DNA of 64,000 nt from NCBI GenBank assembly GCA_015680685.1, contig MNCI01029392.1, forward strand, positions 1 to 64,000. Reading direction: 5' to 3'. Both the position numbers and the translations under genes were made by a program. Shown here one piece after another: positions 47,945-59,583 of the stretch. A model generated the notes under the pieces. That model did not search any database, had not been told where the DNA came from, and was given only the letters and a program-made list of their open reading frames with translations. Source of the DNA: Gnetum montanum. Lineage: Eukaryota; Streptophyta; Gnetopsida; Gnetales; Gnetaceae. The number at the start of each line of letters is the position of its first letter. Position 1 is the first letter of the stretch.

Positions 47945-49646
47945 TGTAGTGACCGAAAACGTCAATGGCTGCAATAATGCCAAGGTCGGCGGACACAACA
48001 GTTCCAACCCTGTGCCCGCGGAAGGGCAGTGCTAGATGTATGTGAACATGAGGTGCCCTAAATGGTTTGGTCAATCAGACAGGGACTTACATCGGTGTCA
48101 ATATAGCCTTTTGCAATATAAACTGTATGAGTTGCGGGATGGTGCTTGCAACAGGAGAAGAAAGGGGCTAAAAATGCAACGACGATGCGAAATAATAAAT
48201 AAACATAAGTGCGAAAAAGATATGAGACAATGCTTGAAGGTAAACAAAACAGAAAATAATGCAAGGAAGCCAGATAGTAAATAAGAAGTAATATAAGATA
48301 TAGTTAGGAACATGCACCACTTCAGAGCTATAAATCTATCCGGTCAAGGAGCGGCACAGTCGGTGGCACGATGTTGTTACGGAGTGCAAAAAGTCCCGAG
48401 AGTGACCGAAGTGTGCCAAGGAAATAGAAAAGAAAATAACTGTGCACTTGGGCACAGACTTTGCGTATATACAATGTGGGCAAGATCCTACCAAGGTGGT
48501 AGAACAAGACCCCAGGATTTTTGCCAGCTGAGAGAGGTTCCTTTTACAGATTGTTGGCCTCCCCTTTTCTTTCTCTTAATGTAAGATCACAGGTATTTTT
48601 CTTTTGTTTTTGTTTCAGTCCAAGAGACTCCCCTTTTCTTTTCTTTCCCCCTTTTTCCTTTTTTTTTCCTTTACAGACCAGATCCTTTGCGTGTTGTTTG
48701 ATGGGCTATTTATAGGGCGGAAGGTAGGTAAAGGTGACTATTTCAATATTACGTGTTGCAGACCTTTGCCTCCCCACTGGCGCCACTTGAGCCATTCGTA
48801 ACCATTGCGCTTGCCAAACTGTTGCGATGCAAGCAATAATTGCGATCCTACTACATCGTGACTATGCCGCCAGCTCCTAGAGGCATGTGCCAACGGCTCA
48901 ATTGAGGTGGACTACATTGATGTCGCATGGCCACCTACCTGCCATGCTGTGTTTTGCGACGTGGCTTGCTTATCATGGTGTAGCATCTTGCCGCGTGTCT
49001 TTCTGTATGTCACATACTTGCTACATGATGCTACGCTACGTAGCGTAGCGACTATGATAGTTTTGCTGATTTTTAATCTATCCTGCCATAAGTTTTTTGG
49101 ACTTTGCTGATTTTGCCTCCTGAACCGCCTTCCATCCCTTTCCGTAGGATTGCTACGCCTTGCTGCGCCATGTAGCTCAGCGTAGCATAGTAGCAGACAT
49201 GATCCGCCGCTTCCTAGCGAAAAGAGACATCACTACAGAGCTCGAGGTTGGGCGAGGGAGGCGAAGTTGTTGCTATGCTATGCCGTATGTCATTGCGTAG
49301 TGTAACATCTTACTCCGCTGTTTTTTTTGGGGCTTACTATGCTACGCATCGTAGCGTAGCAAGCTTTGCGACTTAGCAAGCTTGCTGAACTACTTCTCCC
49401 GTGCATTTAGGCTACTGTCACTAATTCTGGACACTGTCCATTTCTAAGTAGGCTGCTGGCTGTTCAGACCACTTTGGCAGGCGGGCGAGTTGGTACGAAA
49501 ATTGCCCATGCCTAAAGTAGAAAATTTACTGAACTGGACATCCGGGACTCAGAACGTTCTTTCTCGATGGACTGTCGTGGTTCTGTGCAGACTGCAAGAG
49601 CCTAGTGAAGCTAGGATGACCCTACATTTTCTTTTAGGATGTTTCA
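47945..49646 (-). repeat. 3' LTR of element E
   Basis: On the minus strand it runs from TGAAACATCC (49646) to GTCACTACA (47945). TATAAATA complement at 48707-48714. Palindromic CTACGCTACGTAGCGTAGCG near 49030 and related blocks at 49150-49360. A/GA-rich AAAGAGGG precedes it in element E, as expected for a 3' LTR. A TC-rich tract at 48555-48685 is specific to this LTR. Confidence 0.87.
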
Positions 49647-50545
49647 CTAGTCCCTCTTTTTCGATGTTTAGAGAACAAGCTCGATGGACGTCAGTAAGGA
49701 ACTTGAAACACCGCAGCAAGCGCAACGCTAAGGTCGTCGCTCGGTGAGTACTGGGACATCGCCTGGCTGTGCTCAAGGGTGCTGCATTGGTGCTATGGAG
49801 GTTAAGGCAGAGAGTAGAGATGATGTTTAGCTAAGTCCCTCGTTAGAGTGCTCTGAGGGGCTCATTTGTGTTTTCATCTCTGACTGGCGCTATGCTTCAA
49901 CCTCCTGTAGGCAGGTGTCCCCTCCGTAGGACGAGCTGTATTGCGTCAACGGAAGGTCTGGACCTACCTATCGAAGCCTTTCACATGGCGAGCTATGTTA
50001 TGCACGTGCTGGAATTTGCACTCTTAAATAGCCATGCTAGTTGAGGCACTCACTTTGCGACGTTGTAGCCTTTGTTGCTGTAGGGGGATGTTCCTGTGAG
50101 GATGATGTTTTGCGGGCTGCCGGCATTGTTGTTACCCTTGGGCACCATTGCTAGTGTGAGATGCCCAAAGCAGGGAGGCCAGTAGTGGTCTTGGTAGAAC
50201 TGCCCATGGAGGGAGCTATTCCCTAGGGCACCGAGAGCGTGGATGCACTAGGAACCCCGCCAAAGACATGCACGCTGAGTTCAGTTATGGGATCAACTAC
50301 CACATAGCCGAACATTGCGCGATTCGCAACCTTGACAGGGAATGGAAGTGCAATAATATTGTGGCTAGGCCACAATACTGTCAGCACCTTAGAAGCGAGA
50401 ACAGGCCTGGGAGCTACCGTCAAGGCGGTGGACCGTAGCGACGGTAGGTTCGGAGGGCCCGTATGACATCGTACGATGTCTTTAGAGGGTCAGCATGACA
50501 CTGGAGATGGGAATGCGCACGCCCCGAACAGTGTCTTTCTTGCAT
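49647..50545 (-). other. Conserved post-integrase region of element E
   Basis: An open stretch at 50423-50223 (starting MTVAPRPVLASK) contains VLWPSHNII and VVDPITELSVHVFG, which match the same place in element C. Reading on with one interruption reaches ECLN-stop near 50030, also shared. This may be a small coding unit after pol or a conserved structural region; I do not recognise it. Confidence 0.45.
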
Positions 50546-50689
50546 CAGGAACTACATCCTGGGGCGGCAATGTCCCACCCACATACTGGTATCATGCCCT
50601 TTCGTTCGCCATATATTTGGTGATGATGCTTGTTGAGGATGCGACACAGACCCAGTTTAAGGTTTTGGTAAACTGGGTGCTGGTTTAGG

Positions 50690-50995
50690 GTCCTAGCAAA
50701 CCGTTGTGCTGGTTTGAGGTCCTCGCGGACTGTACATGCTAGTTTTACGTTGTGGCGGACACACAATGCCAGTTTATAGTCATAGTGGATAAATAGTACT
50801 ATTTTTATGTCATGGCAGACTGTTGCAGTCAGTTTACCATCGTGGTGGACGTTGTTTGGTGCTGATAGTTTATCGTCATTGCGAACGTTGTTTGGTGCTA
50901 CTAGTTTATCGTCATTGCAGATGCTGTTTGGTGCGGTTGCTAGTTCATCATCGTAGCAGACGGTGGAGTGTGCTACCATTGCACTTTAGACGTAG
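50690..50995. repeat. TTAAACTAGC-type tandem repeat after integrase, element E
   Basis: About nine imperfect units of roughly 32 bp, here seen as GCxAGTTTAxxGTCxTxGCGGAC. It is the counterpart of 33057-33330 in C. Open frames across it on both strands are products of the repeat. Confidence 0.8.
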
Positions 50996-50999
50996 TATG

Positions 51000-52200
51000 G
51001 CTTGAGGTACATGTGGTTCACCAGGTTGGCGAATTCGTTGCCGTCCATGTCCACCAATTTGAAAGCTCCATTCCCGAAGGCTTTAACGACCATGTAAGAC
51101 CCTTCCTAGTTGGCTGAGAATTTGCTCACGTGCTCTGGATGACCTTGAGGATGAGATCTCCCTTCTGTACTACTCGTTGATGCTGGTCTTTATAGTGCTT
51201 TTGCCGTTGTCCGTCATGGTAGCGCTTGATCTATCTTAGTGTCTGCACGCGTTCCTCCTCCACTGAGTCGAGGTCGATGGGTCGCGATTCGTTGTTTTGG
51301 GCTTTGCTCACGATGTTGGACAGGATCATCCGAAGTGAGGGTACCTGTAACTCAAGAGGTAACACAACTTCAAATCTGTAAACGAGACTATAAGGGGTCT
51401 TACTTGTCGCAGTTCTACAAGTCGTTCGATAGGCCCAGAGGACATAGAGTATTTGTTCATGCCACCACCACTTGCTGTTACTAAGCATCCACTTCAGTAA
51501 GTTGATGATGGACTTATTTGTAGCCTCTGCCTGTCCGTTCACTTGTGGGTAGTAGGGAGAAGAAAATGATTATTTAATGCCCTGGTTGCTGCAGAAGGCN
51601 GTCATAATGATCATTGGAAGCCCAAACCTAGTCACGATGTTATCGAGGATGAAGTGGCAGATTTGCTGAGATGTTGTTTTCCACAGAGGAATAGCTTCCA
51701 CCCATTTAGTAAAATACACTATGGCAATGATAATGAAGCTATGCCCCACGGAAGATTTCAGCGTGATGGGCCCTATGAGGTCTAGTCCCCATCATTGGAA
51801 AGGCCACGTAATTTGTGTAGGGTGTAGGTCTGTAGGCACTATGTGTATAAGATTTATGTATCTTTGACATGTGTCACATGTCTTGACTTTAGACAAGTAC
51901 TCGNCGTATCTTTGACATGTGTCACATGTCTTGACTTTAGACAAGTACTCGTGCTCCATGTAAGGCCAATAATACCCTAGGCATCTAATCTTCACCGCCA
52001 TAGCCCTAGGTGCGATGTGCCCACTACACAGCCCTTCATGAACCTCATTAACTACCTTCTGTGTCTGCTCACCACCCATGCATGCCAGCAATATCCCATC
52101 GTAGGACTGGTGGCATAGGACATCACTTCCTATGAGCACGTATTGTCGGGCACGTTTGCGGATTGCATCTCTTTGGCCCGATGTCAATCCACCTAGGAGT
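51000..52200 (-). pseudogene. pol: Integrase of element E
   Basis: The zinc-binding part has NEVHEGL and KTCDTCQRY near 51900. Core sequence GLDLI lies near 51780 and NGQAEATNKS at 51542 (catalytic Glu). At 51600 an N stands where about a dozen codons, including the second catalytic Asp (D-N-G-P in the family), should be. At 51904 another N separates two copies of about 45 bp. The C-terminal end near 51000 matches that of C in shifted frames. Confidence 0.83.
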
Positions 52201-54400
52201 TTTCCATGCTACAAATATGCTTTAATGTTATCGTACCATTCCAAGGTGTCCGCAGTGTCGATACACGCCACGTGTTCTATTCGAGTGAGAGGTTCTGTGC
52301 ATTCTATGATTATAGTGGACAGTTTCGCCAAGGACTGCGATGGGATGTTTAATGTGAGGGTAGCTAAGGTGTCTGCTATGTTGTTCTCACTGCATGGCAC
52401 GTGTTGCACATCAGTGGTCGCGAATTGTTTCAATAAGACCTTTGCTAGGTCGTAGTAGGGTTGCAGATGCGTAGCCTTGCAGGCGTAAACTTCAATGACT
52501 TGATTTACAACTAGTTGTGAATCTCCCCGGATTGCCAGGTGTTGTACATGCAGTGCACGGGCGGTTAAGAGGCCTCTGAGTAGCCCCTCATATTCCGCCA
52601 CGTTGTTAGTGCATGGGAATGCGAAACGATAAGCGGACGGGTACATTTCCCCAGAGAGGAATGTGATTACAGTAGTAGCGCTACCTCCTTGCATGGTTGA
52701 GGCACCGTCAAAGTGTAAGGTTGCCTCGAAATGTGGTGGGAAGATGGTGACATCGCTTATGTATTCATCTGGGAACTTGGGGTTGATGATCGCCTGGTCG
52801 TCGACTGGTGAGGCCGTGAGTTGGATCGCTATGGCTTGTCCTTTTATCGACGATTGGCTCACATAGTGTAGATCAAATTCTACAGTTATGGCCTTCCATC
52901 GGGCTATCTGGCTGTCTTCATATAGGTTGCCGGTGATAGCCCGGAGTACATTGCTTTTGCAAATGATGTTGGTTGTGCTGCGGAATAGGTAGTGCCACCA
53001 CCTTTTTAGCACAAACACTAAGGCTAGGCAATTCCTTTCCACCTCGTTGTATTTTTTCTCATATGATATTAATGCATGACTCAAGTAATACACTAGTATC
53101 TTAGAGCCATCGTCCCGCTTCTGACATAGCAGTGGCGCTATGGATGCATCGGAGCTAGCAAGGTATATGAAGAAAGGCTTGTCCCTCCGTGGTTGGTACA
53201 CTGTTGGTAGGTGGGAGAGTTCCTTTTTCAGGTTGTCAAAGGCTTGTTGACATTGGACTATCCACTTGAAGTCAACCCCTTTTTTCATAAGATATTGCAT
53301 GGGGTGTAACTTATCGGTCAGTCTTGCTATAAACCTTCAAATGAATTGCACTCTACCTTGTAGACCATGTAACTCTTTTAGGTTTTTGGGGGGCGCTAGA
53401 TTGACGATAGCTTTGACTTTGGCTGGGTCCACCCATATTCTAGCCTCCGATACTACAAACCCTAACATGCACCTGATCTTTACTCCGAAGATGCATTTCT
53501 TAGGATTGGGATGCAAATCATGCCGTTGACAGCACTTGAGGACTAACTCTAGGTAGCGCGGGTGATGGGCCGCCTCTTTGGACTTAACCGCTATATCGTC
53601 TACGTAATCATTTAACGTTTCTAGGATGTGGTTACTGAAAATGTATGTCATGGCTCACTGGTATGTTGCCCCAGCATTCTTGAGCTCGAAACGCATCATG
53701 GTATAGCAGAAGGTCCCCCATGGAGTCATGAAGGTGGTTGACAGCTGGTGTTCCTGGGTGATGCGGATTTGGTTATATCGAGAGAAACCATCCATGAAGG
53801 ATAGCAAAGCATGCCCAACCATGGTGTTGATGATTTGATCGATGTTCGGTAGTGAAAAGTTATCCTTGATCGTTGCCTTATTCAAATCTTGGAAATTTAT
53901 ACACATTCGTATCCCTCCACCCACTCTGAATAGTCAACTGCGCGGATGAAACCTGCTTGATATAGCTTAGTGACCTCATCCTTCATGGCTAGCGTGATTT
54001 CTAGCTTGATGTTGTGCGTCTTTTGTTTGACTGCCTTCACGTGGGGGTCTAAGACGATGTTATGCTGAATCAACCATGGATCTAAACCTGGCATATCTTC
54101 ATATGACCATGTGAAGATGTCAACATTTTCTCGCAAGATTTTAACTATGCCCTCGTGTATTTGCGTGTCTAGTAAAGAGCTGAGTCTTAATGTCTTTACC
54201 TTCCTTCTTGTAGAGGTTATGGGTATCTCGACAAGTGGATCCTTGGTTACATATTTGGCCTCCAAATCTAGGACATGGACTAGGTGCTTAGGCAAATCTG
54301 AGGATGCTTCTAAGGTCGGTATACTGTTAAATGCAATCGACTCCCAATTGATCGCGTCAGGGTTTAACTGTCTTGCAAGCTTGCCTTGTGGTCCTGTCAA
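52201..54400 (-). pseudogene. pol: RT, Ty3-type RNase H and archaeal-type RNase H of element E
   Basis: RT opens near 54400 (GKLARQLNPDAINW). Blocks are WSYEDMPGLD near 54095, DLNKATIKDNFSLPNID near 53885, LLSFMDGFSRYNQI near 53810 and catalytic YVDDIAVKSK near 53605. A stop at 53652 and a frame break near 53925 interrupt it. The frame at 53300-52209 is open for 363 codons. It carries Ty3 RNase H (FFIYLASSDASIAPLLCQK near 53170, VERNCLALVFVLKRWWHYLF near 53040) and the second RNase H (HFDGASTMQGG near 52718, NNVAEYEGLL near 52600, GDSQLVVNQV near 52530, IADTLATL near 52375). This is the best-preserved pol in the window and fixes the Tat assignment. Confidence 0.9.
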
Positions 54401-55230
54401 TATTAGAGGCGTGGACAGGGCATGGTGGGTTTACATTTGTTGTTTAACCTGCCATCACAAGATGAAAGCTTGGGTAAGGATCACCATAGATTGTGCGAAA
54501 CGTAAATCCACAAAGCAACATCGAGATGCGACTTGCTAAACAAGACGGTGTAAAGATTGGAGGTTTACTTACTTAGGGTCGTGGCGTACCACCCAGGCAT
54601 AGGGATCTAGGATGGTCGAAGACACAGTCACTATTGATGTAAATTGCATAGTTGTATATGGATGCCGAATCACTAGTTTAAATGTCATTTTGGATTACCA
54701 TATTGTGACATGCAAAGTTTTGGTGCTCTAAATAACAATAAAAGAGATAGTGTTGCGAGCATGAGACATACCGGGCGGTTAATGCGAGCATGAAGGCACG
54801 AAACTATGCTATCCTTATGTCGAGGTATGCCAGGTAATTGCTGACGCAAGAAGCATAATTACTTCGTTTGACATCATTACAGACAACAGCCATTATTAGT
54901 TGAAATATTATCATATCATTTTTACTTTCAAGAAGGCAACTAACTGACTTGGAGCGTGCGGACGTTTAAATGCCAATAGTGTTGTGATGTCGTGGTGAGC
55001 ATACTACACCACCTACCACCCACCGCCTTAATCAGAGAGAGAGAAAAGAAGTTTTGCCATTTTCCTCTTACTGCCATAAATATGGGTCGAATCTTGGTAA
55101 TTTCGCTATTTTTGCCTTGGAAGGGTATAATCCTTATCAGAGCACTTTGGTGATCTCGAAGCATGGATTCACTGTGTGAATCCATATCAAGGAAAATTTT
55201 TATGAAGGTTGTAAATTTTCTAGTAGGACT
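54401..55230 (+). promoter_or_regulatory. Spacer and promoter of the antisense gene, element E
   Basis: Between the RT start (minus) and the antisense-gene ATG (plus). Reading the plus strand: a GAGAGAGAGA run at 55036-55045, CCATAAATATGG with ATAAATA at 55076-55082, then ATG at 55231, 155 bp on. Element C has the same order and spacing. RT and the antisense gene point away from each other here. One TTTAAACTAGT-like unit lies near 54672. Otherwise nothing recognisable. Confidence 0.6.
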
Positions 55231-55916
55231 ATGGCTCCCAAGACACAGTTGGTGCTCGCGAAAGTTGGGGAGGCGCAGAAGGCTTTGAGACGTTGGTCAC
55301 GGGCGAGCGTTCTGGTGTGAGAGGACATATCATTAACCCAGTGAGTTTTATACATCTCTTCCGTCCCTTTCTCCTTGCACCTTCTACTCTTTTCTACCCT
55401 ATTTTTATATCTTATTTGTTTTACTATTGGTATTTTCTGTGGCTGTGTCTTTTCGACTTTGGTGTTGTCGTGGTCTTGCTTTCTTTCGATCATCTCTATT
55501 GTGCAAGGGTCTTGTCGTGGTGATGTGCAAGACCATTAATACTACCACTATTGCCATGGCTGCGGGGCCAAGGTCCTCTAAGCTATTGGACCATGAAACC
55601 TTTGGGAGGGGGTTTAGTTACGTGTGACGTAGGCGCGTGTTCTGTTTAGGTCTGCTATTAGTTATCTTACGACTACGCCAAGTTACTTGCATGTTCTTGC
55701 TACGCTAGGCTTCTGCATCTTCGTTGTGCTATGATGAATAGGGATCATGCTATGCTACACTTATGGTTGGCTAGGCGCTGCTACATTGTGCACGTATTAT
55801 GTTCATGCTTGATGGCACTGTCTGTTGTTTCCGTTATGCAGGGTAGGGCCAAGGTCAAGATTGGTCGTTTTGGATCTGGAAGGAGTCTTGTGTCATGTAG
55901 GTGGGCCTATGGCCAA

Positions 55917-56087
55917 NNNNNNNNNNNNNNNNNNNNNNNNNNNNNNNNNNNNNNNNNNNNNNNNNNNNNNNNNNNNNNNNNNNNNNNNNNNNNNNNNNNN
56001 NNNNNNNNNNNNNNNNNNNNNNNNNNNNNNNNNNNNNNNNNNNNNNNNNNNNNNNNNNNNNNNNNNNNNNNNNNNNNNNNNNNNNNN
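55917..56087. other. Assembly gap (171 N)
   Basis: All bases are N. It lies inside exon 3 of the antisense gene and directly borders the inverted copy at 56088. Confidence 0.98.
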
Positions 56088-58496
56088 GGGGTCAAAACTA
56101 CGATTTACGAGGAAATCGATCCTCAACTTGAGGTTCTCCACCTCGGCAACTAGTTCTGTCTCTCTTTGCTCGCTCCTATGAGCCCATTTCCACAATTCCT
56201 CATTGGTGCTTCTACATTCCCATAGGGAGCACGCCGAATGCAAAACGCATTTGTAAGCCTTGTCAAATACACGACGAGGCACTTCAGTCATGTCGGATGA
56301 AAGTGTAGACACCGCACCAATTTCCATAGGTCGAGCCAGCTCCCATTTGAGCCGAGAGGCTATAGAAAATATAAGAACCATGTCAACATAACATAAATCA
56401 ATATGTTTAGAGTTGTAGCATAGCAGCATATGGGCTATTAACACTCCTACCCACCTGCACGAGGATCCGCCTATTGAAGACATTTGATCATGTCATCAAC
56501 AAGCCCCTGGAAAAATGTAAACTTTTCAGGAATCTCGGTCCACGACTCCGTCTGGGGCGGAGAAGGTCCTGGTACATCAGCGGTAGCACCTGTCGCATAA
56601 TTGAGCATGGCAGCAGCAACCATGATTAAGCATAACAGCAATAGCCAAAGTGAACTACAGTAGGGTACACCCAAAACCTAAGCTCACCAGTATTCAGCTG
56701 TTGTCTCGCATCATGTTGGTCCAACACAGTCGCGGTAGGTTCTGTAGAAGGCCCAGCCAGGTTCGTAAGAACTCCTACTTCGAGCGTTGGTGCTTTCCCC
56801 TTTAGGAGGGTAGTGTCTTTCTTATTTTGGGAGGACACCTCTTCGCCAGTAGGAAGAGGCTCCCTAATGACAAGAGCCCCTACCCCAGAGACAGGAGCCC
56901 TAATATCCCTAGTTGGGGCCCTCTCTTCCAAAATCAGGCCACTCATGTCTCTATTTGTTGCCCCTGGTCTGAGGACCGACACTTCCTTGTCATCTTCTTC
57001 TTCGCCTTCTTCTTCTACTGCTCACAAAGGGTAAACACACAATAAATTAAAGTTGATTCACTCAAAACTGATACCATGCCACAAAGCACCACTTAGCTAA
57101 GCATGAAATAGTTAGCATTCTAAACGCTCAACAATAGGGGGTTGCGTTCGCCGCAACTTGAACCGCAGTCATCGTTGCTCTTCACGAGGGCTTTCCCTAG
57201 CAGGGCAAGGTCTATTTCTCTGCAACTCCACAGGAACGGGCTTAGCCATAAGACGATCACCCTAGGTCGCGTTGCCGAGTATGGTAGGGGGGGTCTCCCC
57301 TACGCTGTCCTGGCNTGACCTAGGGTGATCGTCTTATGGCTAAGCCCGTTCCTGTGGAGTTGCAGAGAAATAGACCTTGCCCTGCTAGGGAAAGCCCTCG
57401 TGAAGAGCAATGATGACTGCGGTTCAAGTTGCGGCGAACGCAACCCCCTATTGTTGAGCGTTTAGAATGCTAACTATTTCATGCTTAGCTAAGTGGTGCT
57501 TTGTGGCATGGTATCAGTTTTGAGTGAATCAACTTTAATTTATTGTGTGTTTACCCTTTGTGAGCAGTAGAAGAAGAAGGCGAAGAAGAAGATGACAAGG
57601 AAGTGTCGGTCCTCAGACCAGGGGCAACAAATAGAGACATGAGTGGCCTGATTTTGGAAGAGAGGGCCCCAACTAGGGATATTAGGGCTCCTGTCTCTGG
57701 GGTAGGGGCTCTTGTCATTAGGGAGCCTCTTCCTACTGGCGAAGAGGTGTCCTCCCAAAATAAGAAAGACACTACCCTCCTAAAGGGGAAAGCACCAACG
57801 CTCGAAGTAGGAGTTCTTACGAACCTGGCTGGGCCTTCTACAGAACCTACCGCGACTGTGTTGGACCAACATGATGCGAGACAACAGCTGAATACTGGTG
57901 AGCTTAGGTTTTGGGTGTACCCTACTGTAGTTCACTTTGGCTATTGCTGTTATGCTTAATCATGGTTGCTGCTGCCATGCTCAATTATGCGACAGGTGCT
58001 ACCGCTGATGTACCAGGACCTTCTCCGCCCCAGACGGAGTCGTGGACCGAGATTCCTAAAAAGTTTACATTTTTCCAGGGGCTTGTTGATGACATGATCA
58101 AATGTCTTCAATAGGCGGATCCTCGTGCAGGTGGGTAGAAGTGTTAATAGCCCATATGCTGCTATGCTACAACTCTAAACATATTGATTTATGTTATGTT
58201 GACATGGTTCTTATATTTTCTATAGCCTCTCGGCTCAAATGGGAGCTGGCTCGACCTATGGAAATTGGTGCGGTGTCTACACTTTCATCCGACATGACTG
58301 AAGTGCCTCGTCGTGTATTTGACAAGGCTTACAAATGCGTTTTGCATTCGGCGTGCTCCCTATGGGAATGTAGAAGCACCAATGAGGAATTGTGGAAATG
58401 GGCTCATAGGAGCGAGCAAAGAGAGACAGAACTAGTTGCCGAGGTGGAGAACCTCAAGTTGAGGATCGATTTCCTCGTAAATCGTAGTTTTGACCC
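56088..58496. repeat. Near-perfect inverted repeat, 1.18-kb arms
   Basis: 56088-57268 is the reverse complement of 57317-58496 with only a handful of differences (for example near 56529, 56446 and 57174). The spacer is about 48 bp and includes an N at 57315. The right arm fits the antisense gene in order; the left arm carries parts of exons 8-5 backwards where exons 3-5 should be. Probably a misassembly, possibly two haplotypes joined head to head; a true recent inverted duplication is the alternative. Confidence 0.92.
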
Positions 58497-59427
58497 CGTG
58501 GGGTCACAAAGGGCTATTGTCGATCATGCCAGATTTTGGACCATCGTTCGTGAGAACGTAGAATCCACCTGCGAAATAGTCAAACAGCAGATGCAGATGA
58601 ATTTGCTGGCCCAAAAGTGCCAAGATATGAAAGACATCAGCGCCAAGATCTTCGAATGGGAGAAGGCCAAGAGGGACCACAAGTATACATACAAGTAAGA
58701 AAATGAAACCTATCGAAGGCTATATAGAGACGCTGTTGTGGAGGCATTCTCGTACGAGGTGTTTGTGAAGGCCATCGGCGCTTCTGAGGCTTATGCCAAG
58801 TTTAAAGAGTAGGTGCAGGTCACGGAGTCTCTAGATTTGGGGGTGACCCTTCCTACAAGGGAGACCGCTACCACCTCCCTTTCCCTAGGACCTCTAACAT
58901 GGACAATTCTGGAAAAGGAGAAAGTTGCCGCTGTGAACGCTAAACCTAACGACACACCTTGGGTGAATATCTCGATGGAGGAGATTGAACATCATCTCAA
59001 GCTTAGTCTAGACCAGATACCTCTCATGACGAACATGGGCTCCCCTCAGGTTAGTGCTTTGATGCTCTACTACAGCTATCATTTATCGCATTTGTTGCCC
59101 CTACTAACTACCTTATCCTTCGGGTTGCAGGCTCTTAACGAGGATGTGAGGCCCGTGGAGGGAAGGGATGAGGTGTCGGTAGGGGGCAATATGGGAGCAG
59201 ACGATGTGCAAGTGAACGTGGTAGAGAAAAATGGTGAAGGTGATGCGAACAGGGATAGCTTGTGAGAGCATGAGGGCAGATGCCCCTTCTCTCTTTTTTA
59301 TGTTGGAAGAGTTTACAGACATTGCCAATAAGCAAAAATTTTGAATGAAATGTGAAAATTCTAGAAAGAAAAACCGGTTTCGTGTTATTATGTGTGTTAT
59401 GTGATGTTTTAATACTTTGGGGTGTTA

Positions 59428-59480
59428 ATTTTAGGCCATTTCGGGCCGTTTGTTAGTTTTAGGCCATTTCGGACCATTTG
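59428..59480. repeat. GGCC-rich repeat, element E (two units)
   Basis: Two units of TTTTAGGCCATTTCGGxCC follow the antisense-gene stop at 59265 and precede the protease end at 59584. This is the shortest array among C, D and E. Confidence 0.8.
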
Positions 59481-59583
59481 CGTATTGTGCTGAAAAGATG
59501 ACATCCTGGTGAGTTTAGTAGAAAATGAATATGTGAGGATGGCAACTAGGTGAGAGGTCGCAAGGCTACTATGCTATGTGTAG

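Larger units (their letters stand above)
55231..59265 (+). pseudogene. Antisense gene of element E, interrupted by gap and inverted copy
   Basis: Exon 1 starts MAPKTQLVLAKVGEAQKALR at 55231. Exon 2 (near 55525-55625) includes KLLDHETFGRGFSYV. Exon 3 starts near 55840 and is cut by the gap at 55917. After the inverted copy (56088-57316) the gene resumes at the end of exon 5 (LRFKLRRTQPPI near 57425). Exon 6 is 57568-57897, exon 7 is 57996 to about 58134, exon 8 is 58226-59049, exon 9 is 59131-59265 (ending DANRDSL). Intron edges keep GT-AG except after exon 5, where the donor GT is damaged. Exon 8 has a likely coiled-coil stretch (TELVAEVENLKLRI; QMQMNLLAQKCQDMK). Stops are few: one in exon 7 (TAG near 58113) and two in exon 8 (58696, 58810). 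Product unknown. Confidence 0.7.

Noticed and set aside
47945-49646. 5' LTR of element D
   Set aside because: No primer site or leader lies between it and D's gag, while a polypurine-like AAAGAGGG and E's post-integrase region adjoin its other end, so it is the 3' LTR of E.
55893-56483. Minus-strand open frame of 196 codons across the gap
   Set aside because: It reads through Ns and the inverted left arm; it is the antisense gene's exons 7-8 in a probably misplaced copy.
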